NCBI GenBank assembly: GCA_016875095.1
Contig: VGSG01000012.1
Span: forward strand, 1 to 64,000
From: Deltaproteobacteria bacterium
GTDB taxonomy: Bacteria; Desulfobacterota; Desulfomonilia; Desulfomonilales; Desulfomonilaceae
Direction: 5' to 3'
Length of the DNA: 64,000 nt
Of the stretch, positions 7,410-15,930 are shown in pieces (within the stretch, counting starts at the first letter, position 1; each line of letters opens with the position of its first letter). A program made the position numbers and the translations under genes. The notes under the pieces are model-generated. The model was not told the DNA's origin. It ran no database searches and worked only from the letters and a program-made list of their open reading frames with translations.

Positions 7410-10400
7410 ATGGAAACCGGCAGCGCTAAGCTGTCAACGTTGACCCGCGGTGAGCCGGAAGACCAGTTACGGAGCCCCTTCGAAAATTTCATGGGGGACG
7501 CCGCCAGCGTGCTCGGCTGGGATGTTGTTTGCACTGGGGAAACCGCGCTACCCGGGCGTCTCGGCCGCCCTGATTATGCCGTCCATCTTAATAAGCTCCT
7601 TGCCGGGTACGTCGAACTAAAGGCCCCCGGCGTCGGTGCGAATCCAAAAGACTTTACCGGCCACAACCGTGATCAATGGAAGCGGTTCCAATTTTTGCCT
7701 AATGTACTTTACTGCGACGGTAACGAGTGGGCGCTCTATCGAGACGGCGAACTCGTGGACAGACTCATTCGACTTTCTTGTGATATCAGTGCTGAGACAA
7801 AACTGGCAGTTTCCGCCGAAGACGCACACGCTATCGAGCGCTTATTGCGCCACTTCTTGTCGTGGCAGCCAATCATTCCAACAGACCGTAGGGGCAAGGT
7901 CGATCTCAAGCGCTTCGCCGCGATGCTCGCCCCACTGTGCCGGATGCTGCGGGACGACGTGACCGACGCGCTCCAGGACCCGAACTCGCTGCTCGTCCAG
8001 TTGGCCAAAGACTGGCGGCAACTCCTTTTTCCGGACGCGTCAGACGAGCAATTCGCCGACGCCTACGCCCAGACCTTAACTTTCGCACTGCTGCTGGGCC
8101 GCAGCGAAGGCGCCGACCCGCTTACGCTCGATAGCGCTGAGGATGTCTTGGCCGCGCAACACAATCTGCTGTCGCGCGCTCTTCAAGTCCTGAGTGATCC
8201 CAGCGCCCGCGCCGAGACGGCGGCCTCGCTTGACCTGCTTCTACGAGTAATCGCGACAGTACCCCCGGCCACTCTCACGGGTCCCGAAGATCCTTGGCTA
8301 TATTTCTACGAAGACTTTCTCGCTGCCTACGATGCCAAACTCCGCAAGGACGCCGGCGCCTACTATACCCCGATCGAAGTGGTCCGCGCTCAGGTTCGTC
8401 TGATCGACGACTTGCTCGTCAACCGCCTCGATAAGGCGCTTGGGTTCGCCGACCCTGGGGTCGTAACCCTGGACCCCGCGGCCGGCACGGGCACCTACCT
8501 ACTTGGAGTTATCGAGCACGCTCTCGGCCGCATCGAAGCCGAAGAGGGCCCTGGCGCTGTCGCTGGCCAGGCTTCCGCGCTGGCTGAGAACCTTTACGGC
8601 TTCGAAGTGATGGTCGGTCCCTACGCGGTGACCGAGCTGCGCGTCAGCCGCGCCCTCCTAGACCGGGGCGCTATGCTGCCTGCTGACGGCACGCACGTCT
8701 ACTTGACTGACACGCTCGAAAGCCCCAGCGCGGAGGCTCCTCAAGTACCCCTCATCCTGCGGCCCATCGCTGAGCAGCATACTAAAGCTCTCAAGGTCAA
8801 GAGCAATGTCCCCGTCATCGTCTGCCTGGGTAATCCGCCCTACGACCGGCATAAAGCGGTCGATGTGAAGGACGAAAGCAATCTGTCGCGCTATGGTGGA
8901 TGGGTTCGATTCGGTGATCCTATGCATGGAGCAATTATTAAAGGTCTTAAGGCAAAGGGAAGAAAGAGAAAGGGGAAGGGAAGACCAGACAAGTCCATTA
9001 AAGCGCGACTTGCGAGGAGACAGCAGTTAGCTATTCTGAAGGACTTTCTTGACCCGGCGGTTGCCGCCGGGCATGGCGTGCGTGTCAAGAACCTGTACAA
9101 CCTGTACGTCTATTTCTGGCGATGGGGGATGTGGAAGGTCTTCGAGCATGAAACTGCCGTTGGTCCGGGTGTTGTCAGTTTCATCAGCGCATCGAGCTAC
9201 TTGGACGGTGACGCCTACTGCGGCATGCGCCAACATATCCGCCGCAAGTGTGACGAAATCTGGATTCTTGATCTGGGCGGCGAAAGGCGCGGCACGCGAC
9301 GGAGTGACAACGTTTTTTCGATCCAGACTCCTGTTGCCATAGCCATCGCCTTCCGCTCTGACAAGGCGAGGGAGAACCAGCCTGCTCAGGTGTATTACGC
9401 TAGCATCGATGGAACGCGCGAGGCTAAGCTCAAGGCGCTCGACGAGATCGACGGTTTCGCGAAAGTGAAATGGCAGGAGTGCCCTAACGATTGGCAGGCA
9501 TCCTTTCGCCCGGCAGGCCAAGGCGATTACTTCACCTGGCCACTCCTGACCGATCTGATGCCATGGCAACATTCGGGCGTGGAAGCGAAACGAACATGGC
9601 CGATTTGTTCTGACGCTGATGTTCTCAAGCTACGATGGCGAGCTTTGCTCGCTTCGCAAGATCGGGCCGCGGCATTCAAAGAAACGCGCGACCGGAAAAT
9701 TAACATGACATATTCATCATTGCGGGAGGGGGAAGAAACCGGAAAGGCGATCGATGAGTTGCATCGCGACGCACCACCTCCGCGTATCGAACGCTGCGCC
9801 TACCGCTCATTTGACCGGCAATGGATATTCGCCGACAAGCGATTGTGTGACTACCTCCGCCCCGACCTCTGGCGCGCACACGGCGAACAGCAGATCTATC
9901 TGACAAGTCTGTTGAATCATCCTCTTGGACAAGGCCCAGCTATTACAAGCTGTGCTCACGTTCCCGACCTCCATCACTTTCGAGGATCGTTCGGCGCAAA
10001 GGAAGTTTTTCCCCTGTACCGAGTCGCCGACGGATCGAAGGCGAATATTTTGACCGGTCTGCTCGACCTCCTCGTCAAGACATACGGGCGCAAGGTGACT
10101 CCAGAGGATTTCCTGGCCTATGCATATGGCGTCCTGGCGCAGCCAGCCATTACGAGGCGCTTTGCGAAGGAGTTGGCGACGCGCGAGCTGCGAGTACCGG
10201 TCACCAAAGACCCTGGGCTGTTCGAGCAGGTCCGAACAGTGGGCGCGCGCCTGCTATGGCTGCATACTTACGGCGAACGATTCGTTCCCGAGGGCTGGCG
10301 GCAGGGACGGATTCCGCGCGGCGCAGCAAGGTGCACGAAGGCCGTGCCCGGCCACGCCAACGCCTATCCCGAATCGTTCGAATACAACTACGCGACCCGA

Positions 10401-10766
10401 ACCCTCCATGTCGGCGACGGAGAATTCGCCCCCGTCGCGCCCGAAGTCTTCGAGTTCGAGGTTTCGGGTCTCAAGGTCGTGCAGTCGTGGCTCAAATACC
10501 GCATGAAGAAAGGCGCTGGACGAAAATCGTCGCCCCTCGACGACATCCATCCCGAGCGCTGGACAGGTCGCTTCACTACCGAGCTGCTCGAACTGCTCTG
10601 GGTGATGGAGGCAACTGTCCAAGGTTATCCTGAACGGGCGCAACTGCTGGATACCGTCATTGGGAGCCCTTGTTTTCGAGCTGACGAGCTTCCTTCTGTT
10701 CCCAGTGAGGCCCGCAAACCCCTTGCCCCGCGCCCGGAAAACCACAACTTGTTCGGCGACTTGTGA
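7410..10766 (+). CDS. Single-chain restriction-modification enzyme (type ISP/IIG-like)
   Basis: The 1118-residue protein joins three activities. The N terminus has a PD-(D/E)xK nuclease pattern (GRPDYAVHL...YVELKAPG, about residues 50-72). The middle is an N6-adenine methyltransferase with motif I DPAAGTGTYLLG (about 355) and motif IV NPPYDR (about 475). The last 400 residues fit the target-recognition region of type ISP enzymes. LlaGI-like ISP enzymes carry a helicase between nuclease and methylase; none is present here, so it resembles type IIG enzymes in layout. It would methylate and cut at one asymmetric site unaided. No separate specificity or methylase gene is nearby. The start has AAGG close to the ATG. 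Confidence 0.85.
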   Translation: METGSAKLSTLTRGEPEDQLRSPFENFMGDAASVLGWDVVCTGETALPGRLGRPDYAVHLNKLLAGYVELKAPGVGANPKDFTGHNRDQWKRFQFLPNVLYCDGNEWALYRDGELVDRLIRLSCDISAETKLAVSAEDAHAIERLLRHFLSWQPIIPTDRRGKVDLKRFAAMLAPLCRMLRDDVTDALQDPNSLLVQLAKDWRQLLFPDASDEQFADAYAQTLTFALLLGRSEGADPLTLDSAEDVLAAQHNLLSRALQVLSDPSARAETAASLDLLLRVIATVPPATLTGPEDPWLYFYEDFLAAYDAKLRKDAGAYYTPIEVVRAQVRLIDDLLVNRLDKALGFADPGVVTLDPAAGTGTYLLGVIEHALGRIEAEEGPGAVAGQASALAENLYGFEVMVGPYAVTELRVSRALLDRGAMLPADGTHVYLTDTLESPSAEAPQVPLILRPIAEQHTKALKVKSNVPVIVCLGNPPYDRHKAVDVKDESNLSRYGGWVRFGDPMHGAIIKGLKAKGRKRKGKGRPDKSIKARLARRQQLAILKDFLDPAVAAGHGVRVKNLYNLYVYFWRWGMWKVFEHETAVGPGVVSFISASSYLDGDAYCGMRQHIRRKCDEIWILDLGGERRGTRRSDNVFSIQTPVAIAIAFRSDKARENQPAQVYYASIDGTREAKLKALDEIDGFAKVKWQECPNDWQASFRPAGQGDYFTWPLLTDLMPWQHSGVEAKRTWPICSDADVLKLRWRALLASQDRAAAFKETRDRKINMTYSSLREGEETGKAIDELHRDAPPPRIERCAYRSFDRQWIFADKRLCDYLRPDLWRAHGEQQIYLTSLLNHPLGQGPAITSCAHVPDLHHFRGSFGAKEVFPLYRVADGSKANILTGLLDLLVKTYGRKVTPEDFLAYAYGVLAQPAITRRFAKELATRELRVPVTKDPGLFEQVRTVGARLLWLHTYGERFVPEGWRQGRIPRGAARCTKAVPGHANAYPESFEYNYATRTLHVGDGEFAPVAPEVFEFEVSGLKVVQSWLKYRMKKGAGRKSSPLDDIHPERWTGRFTTELLELLWVMEATVQGYPERAQLLDTVIGSPCFRADELPSVPSEARKPLAPRPENHNLFGDL

Positions 10767-11024
10767 CTTGCGATCAGAGTGGCCTTTCTGCTGTCAAAAG
10801 GCTAGTTGGCAGCTCTCTCGCGGCTTCTAGGGGGGCCGGTACCCCAGCATCTCTCGCAGAAGTTACTGTGAGTTTCCGATCGTTTCTTTGGAGGTCAAAC
10901 TGCATGAAATGGAGCGTGACCGCATGCGCCAGCCTATGTTGACACTGCTTGGCCGCATCGATATGATCGGAGCGCTCAAGATCGGCGCCGTTCCAAGCAT
11001 TTAAGATTGTTGCAGTAATTCGTC

Positions 11025-14000
11025 ATGCTCCAGGACTTTCTCCACATGTTGAGCCGCCCTCGTCGAGGAGAATGGCGGCTTGTACACCACGAAAAGATCC
11101 CCGCTCGAGATGCGGTCCTGAAAGAGATACCCAGCGAATTGGATCAGCGGGTGCGTGATCTGATCGTCGCGTCCGGAATCCAGCGGCTCTATTCGCACCA
11201 GGCCGAAGCCATACAACTTTCCCTTCAGGGCCAAAACGTGGCGCTGGCCACAAGCACTGCCAGCGGTAAAACATTGGCGTATCAGGCCGCAGCGCTCCAT
11301 ACGCTCGTGAAAGTTCCTGAAGCCACCGCGCTCTTTCTCTTTCCCTTGAAAGCGCTGGAGCGAGATCAACGAGACGCGTTCCTGGCCCTTGCCGCGCCGC
11401 ACGGGATCAGCGCCGCGGTTTACGATGGTGACACCCCTGAAAGCGAGCGCCGGAAGATACGCAGCAGGCCGCCGCGAGTGCTCATCACCAATCCCGACAT
11501 GCTCCATGTGGGCTTCCTGGCGTACCACGACGCGTGGAGGGAATTCTTTGCGCATCTGGCTCATGTGGTCCTTGACGAGGTTCATACATACAAAGGAATC
11601 TTCGGGAGCCATATTTCGCAAGTGATTCTGCGTACAAAGCGGGTATGCGCGCTGTATGGATCGCGACCTCGGTTTTTTGCATCATCCGCAACGGTTGCGA
11701 ACCCCGGGGAGTTCCTTTCACGGCTTATCGGCGAAGAAATCGGCGTGGTGGACCAAACGGGCGCGCCGTCTTCGGAACGTCATTTCCTCTTCCTGCAGCC
11801 GGAACTGAGTCCGTACACGGTGACTTCACGTCTTTTCATCGCGGCCCTGAAGCTGGGTCTCAAGACCATCGTCTTTACGAGAGCCCGAAAAATCACGGAA
11901 CTGATCACCACATGGGTGTTGGGTGAGGCGCCCTTTCTCAAGAACCGTATCAGCTCGTATCGGGCTGGGTTTCTGCCTGAGGAGCGCCGCGAGATCGAAG
12001 CGAACCTCTTTACCGGCAAGATGGATGGAGTCATATCCACGTCAGCGCTTGAAATGGGCATCGATGTGGGTGGCCTGGATCTCTGCATTCTGGTGGGCTA
12101 TCCCGGGACCATTATCAACACCTGGCAAAGAGGGGGTCGAGTCGGCCGTGCCGGTCGTTCCAGCGCGATCGTGCTCATAGCGGGTAATGACGCGCTCGAT
12201 CAGTATTTCCTGAAGAATCCGCACGACTTCTTCCGCCGCGGTTGCGAAGACGCGGTGGTGGACCCGCTCAACCGAGAGGTGCTCAAGCGCCATCTCCCGT
12301 GCGCTGCTGCAGAAACTCCAATCCAAGCTCATGAAGCATTTGTCTCTTCACCCGATGCGCAGGAGGCGCTCCAGGACCTGGAAGAAGCAGGCGCGCTCTA
12401 TCGCGTTGAAGAAGACGGCGCTTGGCATTGTTCCAGGAAGCGGCCCCAACGGGAAGTGGACCTGCGTTCGGTGGGGCCTGCCTTCTCTATTTTTCTCGAA
12501 GACGGTAAGACGCTCATCGGGATCTCCTCAGGGGGCAGGGTTTTCAGTGAATGCCACGAAGGCGCGGTGTACCTCCATCGCGCACGTCAGTACTTGATCA
12601 CCAAGCTTGATCCGGAACGCCGCAATGTGCTCGCGAAAGCGGCAAGACTCAACTACTATACGCGGGCCCTTTCGGAAAAGGACACCGAGGTACTGGGCGC
12701 GCCGTTGGCTTCGAGGGAATTCCCCGGGTTCATCGTGCGGGAAGGTCGCCTCAAGGTCACCGAAAGGATCATCGGTTACGAGAAACGTCGCACCGCAGGC
12801 CAGGACCTGATCGGCGTGGTAGAGCTGGACCTTCCGCCCATGCGTTTCGAGACTGTGGGCTTCTGGATTGAGATACCAGACCGCGTCAAGGAGAAGATCC
12901 AGGACGCGGGGCTGCATTTCATGGGGGGCATACACGCGATGGAACACGCGGCCATAGCCATGTTCCCTCTGTTTGCCCTGTGCGATCGGGACGACATCGG
13001 AGGCATCAGCACCCCGCAGCACGAGCAGGTCTGTCGGGCCGCGGTATTCATCTATGACGGGCATCCCGGCGGAGTGGGTCTTGCCCACCACATATTCGGC
13101 CGCGTCGAAGAACTCTTGCAGAAGACAAAGGCCCTTGTAGACGCTTGCCCGTGCGAAGACGGCTGTCCTTCCTGCATTCATTCGCCCAAGTGCGGGTCGG
13201 GGAACAAACCCTTGGACAAGAAGGCGTGCTTGCAGGCGCTCACGTATCTCCTGGAGCCTGAGCGTCTTGCTGAAAAGATCGCTCGTCCTCAGGCTAAGCG
13301 GCGGTTTTTGATCTTTCCGGAGCTGGGCGGGGGTTCGGATGGGCCTGCTTCCGGGCCGAAGCCCATCCCCAAATCCGGCCGGTCTCTCTCTGCGGCGCCG
13401 AGTCAAACCCCATTTCTCGATCTTGTGGAGAAGTATCAGCGCAACGCGGGCCAAGCGCATCCCCCGCGGGCGGGTGGTCCGCATCCGGTCGTAAAGGGCT
13501 CGCCTGAGCCCGAACGTTCATCGCGGATCATTCGACCCGAGAAGATCGTGGTTTTCGATCTGGAGACTCAGCGCCTCGCGGATGAGGTGGGCGGATGGAG
13601 CCGCGTCGCGGCCATGGGCTTTGCCCTCGGGGTCGCGCACAGCGAGGAAACCGGTTTCATGACCTTTACCGAGAATACAGTGGGAGATCTGGTGGCGCTC
13701 CTCAAGGATGCGGACCTGATCGTGGGCTTTAACCAGATGCGCTTCGATTACGAGGTGCTCAGCGCGTACACCGACGTTGACCTCCGGGCCCGTCCCAACC
13801 TGGACATTTTGCGGGAGATTTACGGAAAGCTGGGTTTCCGGCTCAAACTGAACGAGCTTGCCGAAATCACGCTTGGCCGAGCTAAATTATCAGACGGGCT
13901 CCAGGCTGTGCGATGGTTTCGGGAGGGGAAACACGATCTCTTGGAGGAATACTGCCGCGAAGACGTGATGATTACGCGGGATCTGTTTCACTTTGGGTCG

Positions 14001-14114
14001 GAAAAGGGGTACTTGCTGTACCGGAACAAGAAGGGAAAAACAGAGCGCGTTCCTGTGGACTGGAGGAGCGCTCTGGGGAAAACTTTACGCGGCGGCTCGC
14101 CGAGCAGCCCCTAG
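11025..14114 (+). CDS. MrfA-type DEAD helicase fused to DEDD exonuclease domain
   Basis: Residues 1-650 form a superfamily 2 helicase: Walker A TASGKT (about 80), DEVH (about 184) and motif VI QRGGRVGRAGR (about 367). A four-cysteine module CPCEDGCPSCIHSPKC (about 705) is the DUF1998/MZB zinc site typical of B. subtilis MrfA (YprA). After a proline-rich linker, residues 838-1000 are an RNase H-fold exonuclease with FDLET, GFNQMRFDYE and EYCRED, a DEDDy set. In B. subtilis, helicase MrfA and exonuclease MrfB are separate proteins repairing mitomycin C damage; here both are in one chain. No good ribosome-binding site precedes the ATG; a second ATG lies 21 bases on. Confidence 0.85.
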   Translation: MLQDFLHMLSRPRRGEWRLVHHEKIPARDAVLKEIPSELDQRVRDLIVASGIQRLYSHQAEAIQLSLQGQNVALATSTASGKTLAYQAAALHTLVKVPEATALFLFPLKALERDQRDAFLALAAPHGISAAVYDGDTPESERRKIRSRPPRVLITNPDMLHVGFLAYHDAWREFFAHLAHVVLDEVHTYKGIFGSHISQVILRTKRVCALYGSRPRFFASSATVANPGEFLSRLIGEEIGVVDQTGAPSSERHFLFLQPELSPYTVTSRLFIAALKLGLKTIVFTRARKITELITTWVLGEAPFLKNRISSYRAGFLPEERREIEANLFTGKMDGVISTSALEMGIDVGGLDLCILVGYPGTIINTWQRGGRVGRAGRSSAIVLIAGNDALDQYFLKNPHDFFRRGCEDAVVDPLNREVLKRHLPCAAAETPIQAHEAFVSSPDAQEALQDLEEAGALYRVEEDGAWHCSRKRPQREVDLRSVGPAFSIFLEDGKTLIGISSGGRVFSECHEGAVYLHRARQYLITKLDPERRNVLAKAARLNYYTRALSEKDTEVLGAPLASREFPGFIVREGRLKVTERIIGYEKRRTAGQDLIGVVELDLPPMRFETVGFWIEIPDRVKEKIQDAGLHFMGGIHAMEHAAIAMFPLFALCDRDDIGGISTPQHEQVCRAAVFIYDGHPGGVGLAHHIFGRVEELLQKTKALVDACPCEDGCPSCIHSPKCGSGNKPLDKKACLQALTYLLEPERLAEKIARPQAKRRFLIFPELGGGSDGPASGPKPIPKSGRSLSAAPSQTPFLDLVEKYQRNAGQAHPPRAGGPHPVVKGSPEPERSSRIIRPEKIVVFDLETQRLADEVGGWSRVAAMGFALGVAHSEETGFMTFTENTVGDLVALLKDADLIVGFNQMRFDYEVLSAYTDVDLRARPNLDILREIYGKLGFRLKLNELAEITLGRAKLSDGLQAVRWFREGKHDLLEEYCREDVMITRDLFHFGSEKGYLLYRNKKGKTERVPVDWRSALGKTLRGGSPSSP

Positions 14115-14926
14115 AACCGAAAACCGCCGATGAAGTTGGCGCAGAGGCCCTGGGGCTTCATCCAAGTCTCGGTGTTCAGAAAGGTTTTGAACGTATATTC
14201 ATCGGTAATCGAATAATCCACTCCCGCTTTGACAAAAAACCGAGAGATGTCGGCTTCGGCTTCAATTCCTCCGAAACCGCCGACCAACCACCAACGGTCC
14301 TGATGCTGTCCCGACGCATTGGGTAACGGCGCCAAACCCAGTGTGAATTCCCGCCTGACTTTCACCTCAAAGGGAACTATCCCGACTATGGCGCCCAGAC
14401 TGACTCCCAGCCTTCCTATCCCCCACAGAGGCTGCCAGCTTCGACCGCCCGTGCGCAGCTCATACACTGTCATGTCCAGATTATACGTGATCGTTTCAAC
14501 CGCCGCGCCGCCGCTCGATTCCTGGATGCCGGTGAAGATGTGGTTCGAGACCGAAAACCAGGAGAATTGCCCGAAGAGATCGAAGAAGTTCGAGGAATGG
14601 ACCCCGAACTCTATAACCGGTGTCCAGGGCTTATCCGTGAACGAATACCTGGCCTCCGGAAAGACCGGTGATCCCGGCTCCTGAACCGAAAGAACCCTCA
14701 ATTCCACCATTTCCAGGTTCCGGTACTTTACCCCGCCACCGAGGTAGAAGTGGCCGGAGTACATCGCCCCCGGACCCGGAGGCATAAAGGGTCCCTGAGG
14801 GCCTAGCTGGTACGCGGACGCAGTCTGCGGCCACATGACGGCGGCCATAACCAGACTGAGTAATAGTCCGGCCATGGGCAGGCTTCGAAGTCTCTGGTTT
14901 CCGGCGAGCACGGCTTGGGGAGGCAT
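14111..14926 (-). CDS. Exported beta-rich protein, possible outer-membrane barrel
   Basis: The 271-residue precursor has a signal peptide (MAGLLLSLVMAAVMWPQTASA, cleavage near residue 38), then a Gly/Pro-rich stretch (GPQGPFMPPGPG) and alternating aromatic/polar strands, ending in GGFRF with a C-terminal phenylalanine, as in outer-membrane beta-barrels. No family was recognised. The ATG at 14926 was chosen because a strong promoter (14979-15007) lies upstream and the longer frame would start inside it. It overlaps the helicase gene tail-to-tail by 4 bp. Confidence 0.65.
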   Translation of the reverse strand: MPPQAVLAGNQRLRSLPMAGLLLSLVMAAVMWPQTASAYQLGPQGPFMPPGPGAMYSGHFYLGGGVKYRNLEMVELRVLSVQEPGSPVFPEARYSFTDKPWTPVIEFGVHSSNFFDLFGQFSWFSVSNHIFTGIQESSGGAAVETITYNLDMTVYELRTGGRSWQPLWGIGRLGVSLGAIVGIVPFEVKVRREFTLGLAPLPNASGQHQDRWWLVGGFGGIEAEADISRFFVKAGVDYSITDEYTFKTFLNTETWMKPQGLCANFIGGFRF

Positions 14927-14978
14927 TGGCCGATGAACTCCACTACAGGGGTGTCGGTAGTCGTATTCGACTTGCCTT

Positions 14979-15007
14979 TTTATATCACACCGGGAATAGT
15001 TAGTCAA
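14979..15007 (-). promoter_or_regulatory. Sigma-70 promoter for the exported protein gene
   Basis: TTGACT at 15007-15002, a 17-base spacer and TATAAA at 14984-14979 on the minus strand. Predicted transcript start is near 14972, about 45 bases before the chosen ATG. Confidence 0.7.
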
Positions 15008-15084
15008 TGATAATCCAATATTTCCACTATGTTTTGCCTAAATGCTAATATACAACATGACGTTCTCTTCTCGCGCCCCCTTCC

Positions 15085-15112
15085 TTGACTCGTTGGCCTG
15101 GCCTCGTATACT
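15085..15112 (+). promoter_or_regulatory. Sigma-70 promoter for the TPR gene
   Basis: TTGACT at 15085, a 16-base spacer and TATACT at 15107. The coding start at 15172 follows with GGAGG five bases ahead of ATG. Confidence 0.65.
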
Positions 15113-15171
15113 CTGCTGTCAAGGAATGATTTCTAAACCCAGGAGCTTTTCAATGAGGCGCCGGAGGTAAC

Positions 15172-15825
15172 ATGCCGGACAAAGAGCAGGGTTCCACTCC
15201 GCTTGCAGCGGTTCAAAGAGAGATAGAGCGACTAGAGCATGTGGTGGCCGAGAAACCGGATTCCCCAACGGCCCATTACAATCTCGGGCTTGCACTGGCG
15301 AGAGCGCGCCTTTGGGATCGTAGCCTGCAAGCATTCAGGACAGCTCTCAAGCTGCGTCCCGGGCTTCTGGAAGCGAGGATTAACATAGCCGGAGCGCTGC
15401 TCCAGAAAGGCGACTACGACGGGGCCATTGAAGAGAGCCTGAAGGCGCTCCAGTATCGTCCCGACCTGGTAGAAGGCTGTGTCACCATCGGCCTGGCTTA
15501 TTTGAACAAGGGCATGATCGATCCTGCGATGGAGAGTTTCCAGAAAGCTCTCGCGATCGATCCGAACTCGCCCTCGGCTCATCTCAATCTGGGAAATATC
15601 TATCTGTCGTTGGGAGACATCGACAAGAGCATAGAGCACAACAGGAAAGCGATTGCCATTGAGCCTCGTTTCGGCATGGCGCACAACAACCTCTCCGTGG
15701 CGCTCCGCGAGAAAGGAGAAGTGGACGAGGCCAGAAAGCACGCGCAAGAAGCCCTCAGGCTCGGGTACCCGGTTCACCCTGAATTTCTCAACAGCCTGGG
15801 GCTTTCCTCTACAGATCAAGGCTAG
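15172..15825 (+). CDS. TPR-repeat protein
   Basis: The 217-residue protein is built almost wholly of tetratricopeptide repeats, about five copies between residues 30 and 205 (for example AHYNLGLALARARLWDRSL and AHLNLGNIYLSLGDIDKSI). It has no signal peptide or membrane segment, so it is cytoplasmic. TPR proteins are scaffolds for protein-protein contacts; the partner is unknown. It is a single-gene unit with its own promoter and a strong GGAGG site. Confidence 0.8.
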   Translation: MPDKEQGSTPLAAVQREIERLEHVVAEKPDSPTAHYNLGLALARARLWDRSLQAFRTALKLRPGLLEARINIAGALLQKGDYDGAIEESLKALQYRPDLVEGCVTIGLAYLNKGMIDPAMESFQKALAIDPNSPSAHLNLGNIYLSLGDIDKSIEHNRKAIAIEPRFGMAHNNLSVALREKGEVDEARKHAQEALRLGYPVHPEFLNSLGLSSTDQG

Positions 15826-15930
15826 CTGTCGTACAATCAGTGATGTTCAACGATGCCGCAAGAACGCGAGAGGGCCTGCGTCCACGCCGGTCGTCTTCTG
15901 TTCGCGCAAGCGCAGGCGAGGTGGGTCTTA

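Noticed and set aside
10860-11003. Short plus-strand open stretch ending GALKIGAVPSI
   Set aside because: About 45 codons with no good start, no recognisable family and no strong ribosome-binding site in frame; noted only as possible remnant.
7410-14114. A DISARM-like defence system formed by the methylase and the DUF1998 helicase
   Set aside because: The helicase has MrfA architecture with DUF1998 in the same chain, and no separate drmB, drmC or phospholipase-like gene is present; 258 bp separate the two genes.
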